Assembly (NCBI GenBank): GCA_006384855.1
Contig: VCJN01001741.1
Location: 62,001 to 126,000 of the forward strand
Length of the DNA: 64,000 nt
Source of the DNA: Tetraselmis striata
Lineage: Eukaryota; Chlorophyta; Chlorodendrophyceae; Chlorodendrales; Chlorodendraceae
Reading direction: 5' to 3'
The position numbers were made by a program, and so were the translations under genes. Under the pieces are notes generated by a model. The model made no database searches. It saw nothing but the letters and a program-made list of their open reading frames with translations, and had not been told where the DNA came from. This document shows positions 40,137 to 52,200 of this stretch, piece after piece (positions within the stretch are counted from its first letter, which is position 1; every line of letters starts with the position of its first letter).

Positions 40137-42681
40137 AATTGAAATTGAAATTGATTACAAATGCTAGTCTGCTGCATCCACTGGCCCAGACTGAGTTGTT
40201 CTTAGGACCTGCTATCCCTGACCATGATAGGGAACACTAGGTGTAATTACAGCTCAAGCTTACGGCCTTCCTCCAGTGTGCCCAAGCCCCTCCTCCTTCC
40301 AGTGGGCTGAAGCTAGGACAGCAACGCCCCCATGCTGTCCCTACCTAAGTCAGGCCTATCCCATTCAGAGCTCAGCAGGCAAGCTTAGGCAGCCGAAGCG
40401 TCCCGCCTGCAGCTACCAAGGTGAGATGAGGGAAGGGGGCTGACCGGAATAGCTATGTGGTGCTCAGTATTTATCCACCGCTGAGCCGGCTAGTATGATT
40501 GGTGGGCGGGGCTGCGATGCCCTCCGACATGTAATTGGGTAGGTGTTGCCTATGGTGGTTGTGGGAATCAGCGGTGGGTGTTCTGTGTGTGTGGTGAGTT
40601 TCTGGGTGGGTGTTGATATATGAGCTGCACCGGGCACCGGGTTAGTGGTGGGCGGTGTTCTTGAGTCAGCTGGCTTGGTTGTTGCTGTCGTGGCTCGCTC
40701 ATCACTGGTGCGAGCTGCTAGACGGGTGGGCTGCATCATCGTCCGTTTCCCATTCGCTGTCTGAGCCGCGGGTGCCAGAAAGGCGTGGCTTGCTCCTGCG
40801 GTTGCGGGTGGCGCCCTCCGAGCGGCTACGGCCCCTGGGCTGCTTCTTCTTATGTTTGGCTGATGTGGCTGCCTAGCCCTTGCCTGCTTGGGTTGGCTGG
40901 CTGGGGCGATGTTCCAGCCGGATGGAGAGGCGCTGTGGGTTGCGCAGCTGGTGTGACTCCGCTGAGAGGCTGGCCAATTCGGCGGCTATTGCGGGTTAAC
41001 TGGCGGGAGAGGGCTGTGCAAGCAGCTCTGTGGTTGCGGTGGTGAGGTGGTGGAGTTCTGCCAGTCGTTTTGTGGTGCCATCGGGTGTGCCCTCCCGGAA
41101 TGTGCGGTGCACTGTCGAGCGTTGGGGGGAATCGAGGGATATGTCGGCCAGACCTGGTGTCTCTGCCGCTGCCCGCTGGGCGGTGTCCACCTCCATGGCG
41201 CTGTCGTTCTTCTCGTAGTTGAGTTCGAGTTCTTCCTCGTCGTCCGCCTGCGCTCCAGGCATGGCAACTGCCGCTGGGGCTGTGGCTGTAGGTGCAGGGG
41301 CTGGGTGGGCTGTTCCGGGGCGCGCTCCGTTGCTGCTCTGCGCCGGTCGATGGCTGCCACTGCGTCTGCAACCGCCCCGCGCCTCGGTGTTATGTGCTCG
41401 GACCCCCCCGGGGGGGGGGGGGGGGGGGGGAGCATCTCTGACCTAGGGTGTGGTCCGGACTACTGGGGTCGCTGGAAGTGGCAGTTGGTTTGGGCCTGCT
41501 GGTGGTGGGGCTGGCGATGTGTCGGCATGACGCCTCTCGGTTGGTGCTGGAGCTGGCGCGGCCTTGATCTTCCCGCACGATGTTGACACTGTCTTGCGCC
41601 ACTGTTCTGTTCTGTCGGTGCTGCGGGTGCCACCGATGATGCTGTGGTGGTGGGCGATCAGCTGCAGGGGGGGGGGGGACTAGATTGGGCGTCCGGCGGC
41701 TCGTAGGGCGAGGGACGATGGGCCGGTCTTCCGAGCCTTCTTACGCAGGCCTATCGCCGCGCGTCGGATCTTTTTGTGGCCAGTGTTGCCTCCCAGTTCT
41801 CTCGCCTGGCTGAAGGGGTGGAGGAGCAACTCCGAGGGGACGAACTCGGACTCCGTGCGGCAGATGGCGATGGTGCGGAGGCGTATCGCCCGCAGTAGTG
41901 CGACAAAGGAAGTGAGGGCCACTGCCATGCGCAGGGTGTCCGCGAACTTTTCGTCTTCTTGGCCGAGGGAGATGGCGCAGAGGTTGTCGTCTCCCACGCG
42001 CGGCTGTGTCGGCTCGGTGTGGTGGTGGTGCATCTCGACGCCGGCAGCTGTCATGGTGTCCGTCAGCCATTGCGCGTGTTGCAGCTCTGCAGGTGTGTCG
42101 ATGCGCTGGCTGATGGTAGCTGCGATGGCCTCCGCCAGCTGCTCTACCGTCGGCCGCTCCAGGTTGGCCCGGGGGGCAGTGCAGATCGCTTTGGCCGTCA
42201 GCGCGCATCGGAAGAACTGCTTGGATAGTGCCGGGGGCAGTACTCCTGGGAGCGGGGTGGTTAGCTGGTCCTCTCGGTCCTCGCTGTGTTCTACTGTGAC
42301 TTGGATCATTGCTCGGCCCTGCGGCGGCTGGTCGCCAAACGGCAGCGCCGGTATTGCGTCGCGGCACACTATCACGTCCTGTAGTAGGCGCACCGCATCG
42401 GACCAGAAAGGTGCCGACCCCGGCGTCTTGTTGCTCCTCATATCTGTGTGTGTCCATGTTGCTTGGCTGCGGTGCTATCTTCCTGGAGGGCTTGCTCTTC
42501 ACGCCACTGTGGGCGCAGGCCGGCAGTTGGCCTGGTGGTGGGTCGTCCGGTCGTCGGACGGTCCGCCGTTTCATAGGAGCAACACGCTACGAATACCAGT
42601 AGGCGTGCCGGCTCGCCCGGAGTTTGTACATACGCAGTACTTCGCCCGGTGTAAAGGGCCGGCTGGAAAGTGAGAAGTCTC
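40137..42681 (-). mobile_element. RT-less LINE-like element 2 (2.5 kb)
   Basis: Flanked by the 12-bp target duplication CGGAGTGGCGGA (40125-40136 and 42682-42693). The minus-strand 3' end is again a TTTCAA-type tail (plus-strand AAATTGAAATTGAAATTGA from 40136). The 3' 250 bp match element 1, including TGCTAGTCTGCTGC and AGACTGAGTTG. A minus-strand open frame 42441-41680 (253 codons) has a folded-looking domain (QFFRCALTAKAIC, QLAEAIAATISQRIDTP, EDEKFADTLRMAVALTSF), and 41262-40996 has acidic sequence ending in a helix. No RT or endonuclease is present. It therefore resembles ORF1-only half-LINEs moved by a partner in trans. Confidence 0.85.
41680..42441 (-). CDS. ORF1-like protein of LINE-like element 2
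   Basis: An intact 253-codon frame beginning MRSNKTPGSAPFW. It is mostly alpha-helical by eye with a basic C-terminus (GHKKIRRAAIGLRKKARK), which suits nucleic-acid binding. No zinc knuckle or RRM is obvious and I cannot assign a family. The frame ends at a 10-nt C-run, after which the same frame is open again at 41262-40996, so the two may once have been one protein. Whether it is translated is unknown. Confidence 0.5.
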   Translation of the reverse strand: MRSNKTPGSAPFWSDAVRLLQDVIVCRDAIPALPFGDQPPQGRAMIQVTVEHSEDREDQLTTPLPGVLPPALSKQFFRCALTAKAICTAPRANLERPTVEQLAEAIAATISQRIDTPAELQHAQWLTDTMTAAGVEMHHHHTEPTQPRVGDDNLCAISLGQEDEKFADTLRMAVALTSFVALLRAIRLRTIAICRTESEFVPSELLLHPFSQARELGGNTGHKKIRRAAIGLRKKARKTGPSSLALRAAGRPI

Positions 42682-43010
42682 CGGAGTGGCGGAGATACAC
42701 CGGCCTCTACCGCCGAGATTTCGGTCGAGGACTTTGGCAAGCATATATATGGGCTCCAGTAAGAGAGCGACTATGATGCCTTACACGAAGAGTGACGCGG
42801 ACAGACTTCTCTCCGTGTGTAGGGCTTCTATTCCTGGTGTCGACGTACGCTGGGAGACTCCGGTCGAGGGTGCTTCACGCACTCCGGCACAACAATGTGA
42901 GCCCAATTTGCGGACTTTCCGATCCTGTTGAGCGTATTGTCCCAGCCGTGGACGGTCTTCCGGATGATTTTGGTCGTGGTTCGTACTTGATGATGACGAT
43001 TCCTAGCTTA
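42682..43010 (+). pseudogene. Tail of the second DIRS recombinase
   Basis: Continues the interrupted catalytic domain (GDTPASTAEISVEDFGKH) for about 25 residues, then stops. The region further right has no clear motif. Confidence 0.45.
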
Positions 43011-44922
43011 TTACATGTAGCTTGTTCCATTTAGTTTGTTTGTGCTAGTTTTGATATTTAGCAAAATATGTGTCTCTGGCCCTGTTGGCTGTGTTTTTCA
43101 TTTGTTCTACCGTTACCATGACGCTGGCTCTTGACGCCGATCGTGCTGACTCCCATTACACACTCAGGCTACATACAGTTGTGTACTGTGTCACAGTAGT
43201 GCCGCCTTGACATGCGGGCACGGCGGTAGGTGAAAACTGAGCGTTTTCAGATACCGTGGATGTATCTGTACGCAGCTTGCGGAGTACAACTGAAGACCGG
43301 TGACTGAAAATTCCGATTTTCATTGCTGTCGGCCCGCCCATATAAGGCGGCCGCTACTGGGGTAGCATTCATTCTCTCGTGTCATACTACTATCGGCACG
43401 GTCTACTACTATTTCCCGCCCGCCCGCCCTCGGGTGACCTGAATTGTTTTTTTTTAATAGTACGGTATGATTACATGTGCTAGATGCAACATTCCAGAAA
43501 TCCATACAGAAATCCATACAGAAATCCAGCTATGGCCCACCAGAGGCGGGAACGGCCATGGCAGCCACCGACCAGGCATCGCCACCCGCCAGCCGCCGCT
43601 CCACGCAGTAGGGACGCTCTCCCCATCACACAATCCCGGGTCACTTGAATAGCGGCACCATGCCGAATGTGAGGTGGAGGCGCCGACATGAAAGGGGCTT
43701 CGAAGAGGTCTCGCAGCAAGGAGCGGAAGTGGGGGGTTCAACCCAGAACGGGGCGCCACGGGCATGTACCCGACACGGGCCTCCCAACGCTAGATCCGCC
43801 GCCAGCTAGATAGGTCGCGTCCCCTGCCGCCGAAAGTAGAACGCCCTCCCCAATAACACAACATCCCGGGCCACTCCAATAGCGGCACTAGGCCGAATGC
43901 ATGTGAGGTGGAGGCGCCGACAAGACAGGAAGGGAGAGGGTGCTCAACGAACAACGAACGAGAAGCAACGGACCAGCAACGACGTAAGACGCCGGTGTCG
44001 AGCTCGCACTGCTCCTCCGCGGCAGTGACAGCACATGCGGGTCCAAGGCTTCCAAGGTCCCACCCATGCACGAGCCCCGCCCCCATCCCCATCCGGGGGT
44101 GGAGGCGGACGGAGGGCTCGCGATGTAGAGGGCCGAGGACGGTCGTCGGGTCCACCCAAGCAGCAGGTGGGTGGGGGGAGATCTACCTGAACTATATTAT
44201 GCGGGTCGATAATGAATGGTTGCTCTGATGGTTATTTTGTAGTGAAATGACGATACTTGCCGTGGTACGGGATTTGATTGGCACTGCTTTGACTGGATGG
44301 GCTAAATGTGTGAGATTTGCCCTTTGGTTCGAGTGGTGTTTTATTCCCGGGCACTGCTGGCCTGGAGAGTAGTGTGCGGTGGTAGTTAGCGGTTTCTGGC
44401 ATCTGCCATCTTTCATTTGATTACATGTGCAAGATGCAACATTCAAGAAATCCAGAACGAAATCTAGAAGGAAATCCAGCATCTTTCATTTCCTGTAATG
44501 GATAAGCATTACCCCCTATCCCTTGTAACCAAACCGGTACACACTGAGGCTATATACAGTTGTGTCATCGATTACATGTGTTAGATGCAATATACTAAAA
44601 CCCAGTACACAGTTGTGTAGTGTGTCACAGTAGTGCCGCCTTGACAGGCGGGCACAGCGGTGAAAACCCTGGATCCAATCATCCCGTCGCGGCCCCCCGC
44701 GGTGTGTAGGGATTAACCCATATCCCATCTTCCCAGTACATTCCCTGCTGTAATAGCGCGCAGCCGGGAATGTCCAGCCGGACCTCGCGGCCGAATCTGC
44801 GCTGATCAGAGCATCAGGGACAATCAGCTGCTCGTTCCGCGTTTTTGACTAGAGCAACGAAGCGTCTACCTGACCCGGAAACTCCGCCGAATATCACTGC
44901 CGTGTTATCACGGACCGGAACC
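43011..44922. repeat. Nested dispersed repeats
   Basis: No gene seen. A block with CACAGTAGTGCCGCCTTGACA occurs at about 43190-43230 and 44625-44665. A block with GATTACATGTGCTAGATGCA occurs at about 43468 and 44418, with a third partial copy at 44571, each of the first two followed by GAAATCC-type short repeats. A third block (AATAGCGGCACCATGCCGAA) occurs at about 43648 and 43878. The nested order suggests inside-out duplication or remains of a small element. Confidence 0.6.
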
Positions 44923-46163
44923 ATGTCCGCCCCGGAGTGCAAGAAGTGCCAGCAGGTGTCCCCCTCATCCCCCCCTCGCTTCCCAACCTTGCCGCGACAG
45001 CCCTTGCTAATACGCGCGGAGACTCCGCCACGGCCGCAGCGAACCGATGCGACAGCTGAGCGGCTGTGTGTCGTTGCAGGTGCGGAAAGAGGCCATCCCG
45101 GAGCTGGGCGGCATCCTGTGGGAGGACGACCTCTGGACGGTGGTGCACAAGGGTTACCCCCCCCCCCCCCCCCCCCCCCCCCCTCCCCTCCCAATTGTAC
45201 GCCTGGGTGAGGCTACTTGCAGCACCCTGCTGTCCATGGCACTTCACAGCCCGCACTGACCGCCTGCCTGCGCACCAGGCGACCCCATCGGCGTGCCCGG
45301 CCATCTCCAGCTGCTGGCCAAGAGGCATGTAGTGGTGAGCCCCGCTTCCACCCCCCCCCCCCCCACCCCACCCCCCCACACACCACCACACCCCTCCCCT
45401 CCCCTACCAGCCCTCCCGAGGAGCTCACGCCGATCTTGAGTTCGTGTCACCTCTTCCCACGGCCGCCGCTGTGCCGCACCGCCAGGGCTTTGCCGCTTTC
45501 ACGCCTGAAGAGAGCGCATCGGTGGGAGTGATCCTCACTCGCTGCCAGGTCCGGCTGCGCCCCTCATCCCCACCCGGGTGCTACGGCACCATGGGTTTCA
45601 TGCTCATCATAGCACCCACGATGCTGGGCGACGGTGATACTGAGCGCCCCCCCCCCCCCCCCCCCCCCCAGAAAGCGCTGATCAAGGCCAGCGGCGCGCC
45701 CCGCGTGTACACCGCCGCCCTGGGGGCCTCCTTCCCGCACTTCCACGCCCACATGGTCCCTGGTCCGCCCCCCCCCCCCCCCCCCCCCCTCCCCCCTTCC
45801 TCGCCCTGGTGCAGGTGCGGGGATACCAGCAGCCTAACTGACGCTCGGGCGCCCTCACTTATGCACCACGCCTCGCGCTGGTGGGCAGTGTACGATGAGG
45901 GCGTGCAGGCTGTGTCCGGGACCGCGTGGGATGTCTTCCTGCAGGAGAAGCTCGCTGCGGACGGCGAGCTGCAGGTGAGCCAAAAACATACAAACAAAAC
46001 GCCTAGGTCTGGCAGGTCCCATCCTGTACCACGGACTTGGTGATTGCCCCTTGGTGATTGCCTCTTGGTGATTGCCCCCTCTCCCCCCAAAAACGCCCGG
46101 CAGGTGGACCGCGCCCGGTGCGCCAAGGTGTGTGAGAAGTTTAAGATCGAGATGGACGCCTAA
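44923..46163 (+). CDS. HIT-family protein
   Basis: Seven exons: 44923-44955, 45080-45152, 45279-45334, 45486-45548, 45672-45762, 45889-45974 and 46104-46163, all GT-AG, in phase, 153 residues. The active-site motif FPHFHAHMVP carries the histidine triad (His98, His100, His102), where the middle-to-last histidines act in nucleotidyl transfer to water. Earlier GVPGHLQLLAKRHVV matches the GH...kRH strand of HIT proteins, and LWEDDLWTVVHK the N-terminal strand. The opening CKKC may bind zinc as in some HIT proteins. Likely a nucleoside-phosphate hydrolase (Ap4A- or AMP-lysine-type); which one is uncertain. No targeting peptide seen. Poly-C runs sit right behind two donors. A TGTAA lies at 46209-46213; the gene ends 62 bp from the stop of the convergent fusion gene. 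The join of exons 5-6 is the least certain. Confidence 0.85.
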
Positions 46164-46208
46164 GGCGCGGGAAGGGGTAGAAGTGGGGGGGGGGGGGGGG
46201 GGGGGGGC

Positions 46209-46213
46209 TGTAA
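46209..46213 (+). promoter_or_regulatory. Candidate TGTAA polyadenylation signal, HIT gene
   Basis: TGTAA 46 nt after the HIT stop, just past a poly-G run and already 13 bp before the stop codon of the convergent fusion gene; the two 3' UTRs must overlap if this is used. Confidence 0.5.
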
Positions 46214-46225
46214 GGCGCGCCCTCC

Positions 46226-49200
46226 TCACGTCGGCGCAGCGCTCCCAAACAGCGCCAGCTTGTCCCTCACCACCTCCGCCATGCGCGCCTGCGCCGCCTC
46301 CTGCAGCTGGGCCAGGTCCAGGCTGGCGGCCGCGGGGTCGCGTATGGCGTCCAGGTAGGCGGCGCGCACCTGCGCGGTGGGGCCGGGGTCGGAGGTGGGA
46401 TTGGGGGCCCGGGGGGGGGGGGGGGGGTGGGTGGGGGGGGGCACTCAGGCAGCGGTGGTGGGCAATCAACCCGGTGGGCCATTCGATGCCCATCTCCCTT
46501 CGCCACACGACCGGTTGCGACACAAGGAGCGCTCTCACGTGCCAGCGTGAAAATCAACACCCCCGGTACCAAAAGTCGGGGATAGATGCTACCAACCAGT
46601 GCCTACCCTGTCGGCTGGAGCCAAGACCCTAGAACAAGTCACCCCTTTCAGTGTGCCTTTCAGAGCGACAAGAGTGCGCTGACACATTCCACAAGAGTAC
46701 ACAGCGTCATAATCGCCCCGGAACCGCAGGATGACTGGTTTTCAACATGTAGATATGTGGTGGAGGACCGGTGTGCCAGGTGGGGGGCAGGTAGGGCTCC
46801 GGCGTGCACCCATGAAGGGGGGGGGGGGGGGCACCTCGGTGTTGACGTTGAACTTGACGACGCCGAGGGCGATGCACTCGCGCACGAGGTGGGCGGGCAC
46901 GCCCGAGGCGCCGTGCAGGACGAGGCCCACGTGCGGCGGTACCGCGGCACGGATGCGGCGCAGCCGGTCGAGGTCCAGCTGGGGGCCCGCAGGGGGGTAC
47001 CTGGCGGTGGAAGTCGGCCACACCCCAGCTCAGCACACCCAGCCAGCCACCATGTGCAGGCAACGCGCTTGCACGCTGCGAATGGCAATGCCTCTCATGC
47101 CATTAGTTTGCCCTGCCAGTGTTGATGAATGTGGTATGTACGACTGTTGCCCGCTCCGGAAGTACGGGGGCAAAGTAACTTCACGCGCACAAGATGTCAT
47201 GCAAATGCTCACGAGGCACAGCCCGTTGCGTGCAGCTGCCCGGGGTGGCATGTTGCTTGCGCGCGCATAAACTCGCGGTTAGCGATTAACCCCAAGGACA
47301 ATCAATGAAAACGCATGGATCAGCCCCACACAGCCTTGTATCGGCTCGTAGCCATACCCCATTTCTCAGGGTCGATCCAGTCGTGTGTTGCACTCCTGCT
47401 TGTGCGGGCTTGATGTTCACCCGCCTCTAACCTCACCGCGCGCTACGACCAACGGCAGGACGATCGAGGGGTGGCTGGGTGTGGCGAGGGGTGCTGACAA
47501 GGTGGGTGGCGAGAAGGGACATGGAGGCTAGAGGCGCATTACGGCGCCACACCGGGCAATGATACAGCCCCTGATCACATGGCAACCCTGCGGGCGAGGC
47601 GGGGCGGTGTAATCGAGGGCAGTGCCCTGGCCCACAGGAGGGTTGCTGCGGGGTTATGATAGACAGCGTCGCCCACATCGAGTCTTCCTGGGTCCCATCG
47701 CTTGCGATCTCATGATGCGAGGGGAGGGGCCGCGTCATGTCCGAGCCAACGCACCTGCCGTGCACGTTGCCGATGCACACCGCCAGCAGGTCGACCCCAG
47801 TGGCGGCCACAAACTGCGCCGCCTGCGTGGGGTCTGTCATCTTGGCTTCCACCTCCGCCACAGTGAGCCCGTCCTCCGTGCCGCTCAGCCGGCCGATCTC
47901 TGCCTCCACCGCCAGCCCCCGCGCGTGGCACACCTGCCGCGGCAGACCCACCCCGCAGGCAGCGCGCCAGTGAGGCCTGCATCCACGACCTCGAATCATG
48001 TACTCGAGGGGCATCGTCTTTCCTGGGTAAAGCGCTTTTTCAGCTGCCGTGTGCCTGGTGGAGCTGTCCTCAAGCAGCTGGTAAATGTGCACTGGGCCGT
48101 GACGAGGTGCTTTTGTTCAAACACCCCTGGATCGCACCACCTCTGTATTCACGAATCTGCCTACAAGAATGTTGCACGCTCCTGGCGTACGGTGCTGTAC
48201 CCATTAGAGCCTCGCATCAGGCGAAACCGCTGTCGGTAACCCCCCCCCCCCCCCCCCCCCTGGCCCCGGGAGGAACGGCAGACGGCGGGTGGCCCACCTC
48301 CACCGCGCGCGCTGTCAGCGCCAGGTTGTCCTCGTAGCTCAGGTTGGAGCCGTCCACCAGCACCGAGTCGAAGCCCAGCCGGAGCGCATCTTCCCATTGC
48401 TCCTGCGATGCGCCAAAGGCGAGTCCGGCGTTAGCCGCCACGGACCACGAGCCGGCTCAGCGGTGGAAGGGGGCGGGGCTTCACCGCGAGCGCGTGGTCC
48501 AGGTGCACAGTGACGTCCACAGCCGCGCGCTTGGCCAGGGCAAGGCACCCTGCGCGAGGCCCGCAGAGACGGCCGCACCGGCGGGTGTCAGTCTGTCTGC
48601 CATGTGTGGCTTGCCGCTTTCGAGCAGCAGCGCTTACATGCGGAAGGGAAAGAGGGCGCGTAGGGTGCGCACATGGTCATATGTACCAGATGTATGTGCA
48701 AGTATATCCATGCTTGATATGGCACGTGTGTTAGTATCGGTACCACAGGACATGTTTGTAGCTACAAAGGATGTGGGGGCGGGCATCAAGCGGCGCACCT
48801 GCAGCCAGGGCGGCGCCGCCAACAGGCGAGCGCAGCGCGGCGGGGTGGATCTGCAGCATGACGGAGCTGCCGCACTCCTCCGCAGCGGCCACCACCGCGG
48901 AGGCGCCCACCAGATCGTACACATTGAAGGCGCCCACGGCATAGCGCCCTGCACGGTTGGCATGAGGAGAAGGGAGAGGGTGGGAGGATATAGAGGTGGG
49001 TCTCTTGGCAACTCCCTCATTCGCCACAGCTGTTGACTTGGGCGCATCGCCACCGGCAGTGAGCAGAGCACAGCGCACCTGCCGCGGCGGCTGCCATGAT
49101 GGATGCTGTGGTCGGCCGCGCCGGGATGGCCAGACGGGCGACGACTTCGGCCACCGCCGCCTGCGTGCCGACATTGCCAGGGAACACAACGTACGGCATG

Positions 49201-52200
49201 CCCTGCAGACCGGGCGGGAAATGGCAGCTCAGCAGAGAGCAACAGGGCGGGGGGCACAGAAGGGGGAACGGGGAAGGGGGGGGGGGGGGACCTCGTAGCG
49301 GCTGCATGGCCCGAGTGCCCACAGCGGCACGCCGGGCGCCGCTTGCCCAAGCACCGTCGCTGACTTGGCCTCCATGGCGGCGGTCGCCATGTCGGAGGAT
49401 GTTATGCCGCCCTTGGCAAGTAGAAAGCGCGGCCGCGTCTGCACAAGGTGTGTGGGCGCACACACAGCAGCAAGCAGCGTTAGCATGTCGGCGTTCAAAT
49501 CAGCTTTTCATATATTGAGGACAGCTGTCCGAGACGGACACACACGGCATTATGCGGGTTGGATTCGGGTGCGGCTGCTCGGCAGGGCTGGGGCGGTGCG
49601 AGGAACGAGGGCGGCGCACACAGATGGCGCGGACGATGGCGATCAGCCGCGCGCTGATGCGGTTGCCCAACTCCAGGCTGCTGGACGCGCACTCCCCCGT
49701 CAGCAGCTCGCGGGTGGTGCAGATGAGCGCCTCGCGGCCCTCACTGATCGCCTCTGAAAGGGGCGCAGCACCGCGGCCACAATCAGCCCAATAGTGCCGC
49801 GGCACTGCGCCCAAATCGGCCACCAGTTTTACCGGTCCACATTACGTCGATTCACTATGGCTATACGTACGCGTACTTATGCGTCAAATAGACAGGGAGG
49901 TAGGTAGGTTCTCGCGGACATGCATCCCGGCAATGCGGCAGTCGCACTGACGCGATTTCGATGAACACCATTCCCCTTTTCTTGACATACCGTTCCATAA
50001 CATGCTCTTCAGAGCCCAAATTCAGACTGGCTTGGCCGCAAATGGGATTCTGGGCAGAGATCAACCCCCTTCCAGACGCCCACCACCATGTATGAGCAAA
50101 AGCTGAAGTTTCGTCGAGCATCGCGTCGCATCCGATCTCAATACATATGTATCAGGGTGAAACACAGCTCGGTGGGAATCCGTGTGCTTCCCCCTCACGC
50201 ATTTGCCGTATCAGCAGCCGAGAGCATCTCGTAGCCTGCGAAGACGCGGAGGGCAGGGCCGCAGGGTGGGGTGGGGTCTTGCCGTCCGCTGCGCTTGCCG
50301 CCCGGGCAACCTCCGCCGCCGCTACAGCTTCGTCCCGCGAGCTGAGCAGCTCCGCGCTGACGTTAATGCAAGACATCCGCGAAGCCCAGGCCTCCACCAG
50401 GTACTTGATCTGCCAGCGGTGGAAGGTGGCGACACGGAGAGTGAGGAGCGAGCTTTGAAAAGGGGGATATCTGTTATGGTGGTCGAGAAGGGAGAAGCGG
50501 CGGGGCCGGGGGGGAGGGGGGTCCGGTGCGGATCCTCCTGCAAGGCCTGGCGAGGCATGTGTTTCTCTGCATGGTTTCGAAGGAGTGACTGCCGTCGACA
50601 AGCGGTGGGGAAGGGAAGCGCAAGGCATGGCCGGGCACCCGTGCCATATAGACAAGCAGAACGGATCACCGCACCACTTGCAGGAGTGAGACGCGATGCC
50701 CAGGGGGGGGGGGGGGGGGGGGACCTGGGCCGTGGTCTTCGGGACATAGCTCCCAACCACAATCAGCCCGCCGGGTCCTCCCCGCCTGCAGCACACGGCG
50801 CGCAACACGCTGCACTGTTAGGAAGCGGTCCCATGTGGGCGTAAAACGCCACGCGTGGCGACAACATCGCGCACGTCATGGTTTCGGAGCCGTTGATGCA
50901 AATGAGATGGCTGCTGCTGGCAATGCATTGTCATACAATCGGGACTTGAACGGACTCCTCCACTAACCAGCGACAAGGTGCCCCGGGGGGGGGGGGGGGG
51001 GGGGGGCATGGGTAAGGGGGGTGGTGCCTGGAAAGCAGCCCCAGCTGAGCCGGCTGCAGCGGTGGGATGGGCCGGATCGCCATGCGCGCCGACACAAAGC
51101 TGGCGGCAGTGCGGCACAGGAAGCGGCGGCCCGCGCCCTCTGCACGCAGTTGCCCCGCCGCAAACACTGCCAGGTCGGCGTCGCTCGCGGCGTTGACCAC
51201 CACCACCGCGCCCTGCGGGAGGTAAACGGGGCCGGTGCCAGTCAGGCGCGGCATCCAAGCAGGAGGCGGGGTGATCGCCTCCAAGCCCAGGCAATCAGTG
51301 CATCTGTACAGCATACATATACTAGCACGTCGGTGGCAATCCATTTTTCCCAGGCGGTGATGACGAGCCTTGATATTTTGCCACCCTTCTAGCGCATCCC
51401 GTGTCATCAGCACTGGAACACGCATCGAAAAGCGTCCAGCAGTTGGAGTATAGAACACGCGCACAAGTGACGAGTGATCGAGACTAGATAGCGACGTAAC
51501 CAGTACATGATAATCGATAGTCACCAATTCGTTATACTATCATCCACCAATCTTGAGGATGAACAAAAGTAAATAATGCACATGAAGTAATCCATAATCA
51601 ATGAACATTACAAACTCAGACGATGTACTTGGTGCTTTCCGAAACTGATTCGCAGTCTGACTAAGATATATCTGCCAGTTTTCTTTCAAAATAATCCTAA
51701 CCATCAACACATTTTCTATCATATGAAGTAACTTGACAGTTGAATCAGCGATGCGTCGATTTTTCAGAAAATTTTAAAAGAATGGGTTCTATATCACTGG
51801 CCTACAGTTCCATGAATTGCATTGCCAGCGCTTTGAAGTACCAGCAGCGAGCGTTTGCATTGCCAGCGCTTTGAAGTACCAGAGTTTTTTTTTCCATTGC
51901 CAGCAGCGGGTAGCGAGTACCAGTACTCATAGCCTCCCAACCGTGAGATCGTAATCGGACGGCTGTGCAATTAAGGACCGTGGGTGGGCGGGCTGGCAGG
52001 CGGGCGGGTGGGTGGATTATAGTACTTAGTAGTACATGCCAGTAGGTAAGCGCTTTAGTGATGCACCTATAGGCCCGATCCGCTGCACTATATGGGTACC
52101 CGTACGGCAATAAAGCTCACCGCCGAAAAATCGACGCTTCGCTGGATTATATTATATTTCTAATTGTCCAACTTACATCCTAATACAGGGCCGCACCTTC

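Noticed and set aside
47433..48092. 219-codon minus-strand frame inside the fusion gene as an independent gene
   Set aside because: Only its first third matches aldolase sequence (exon 22); the rest is intron.
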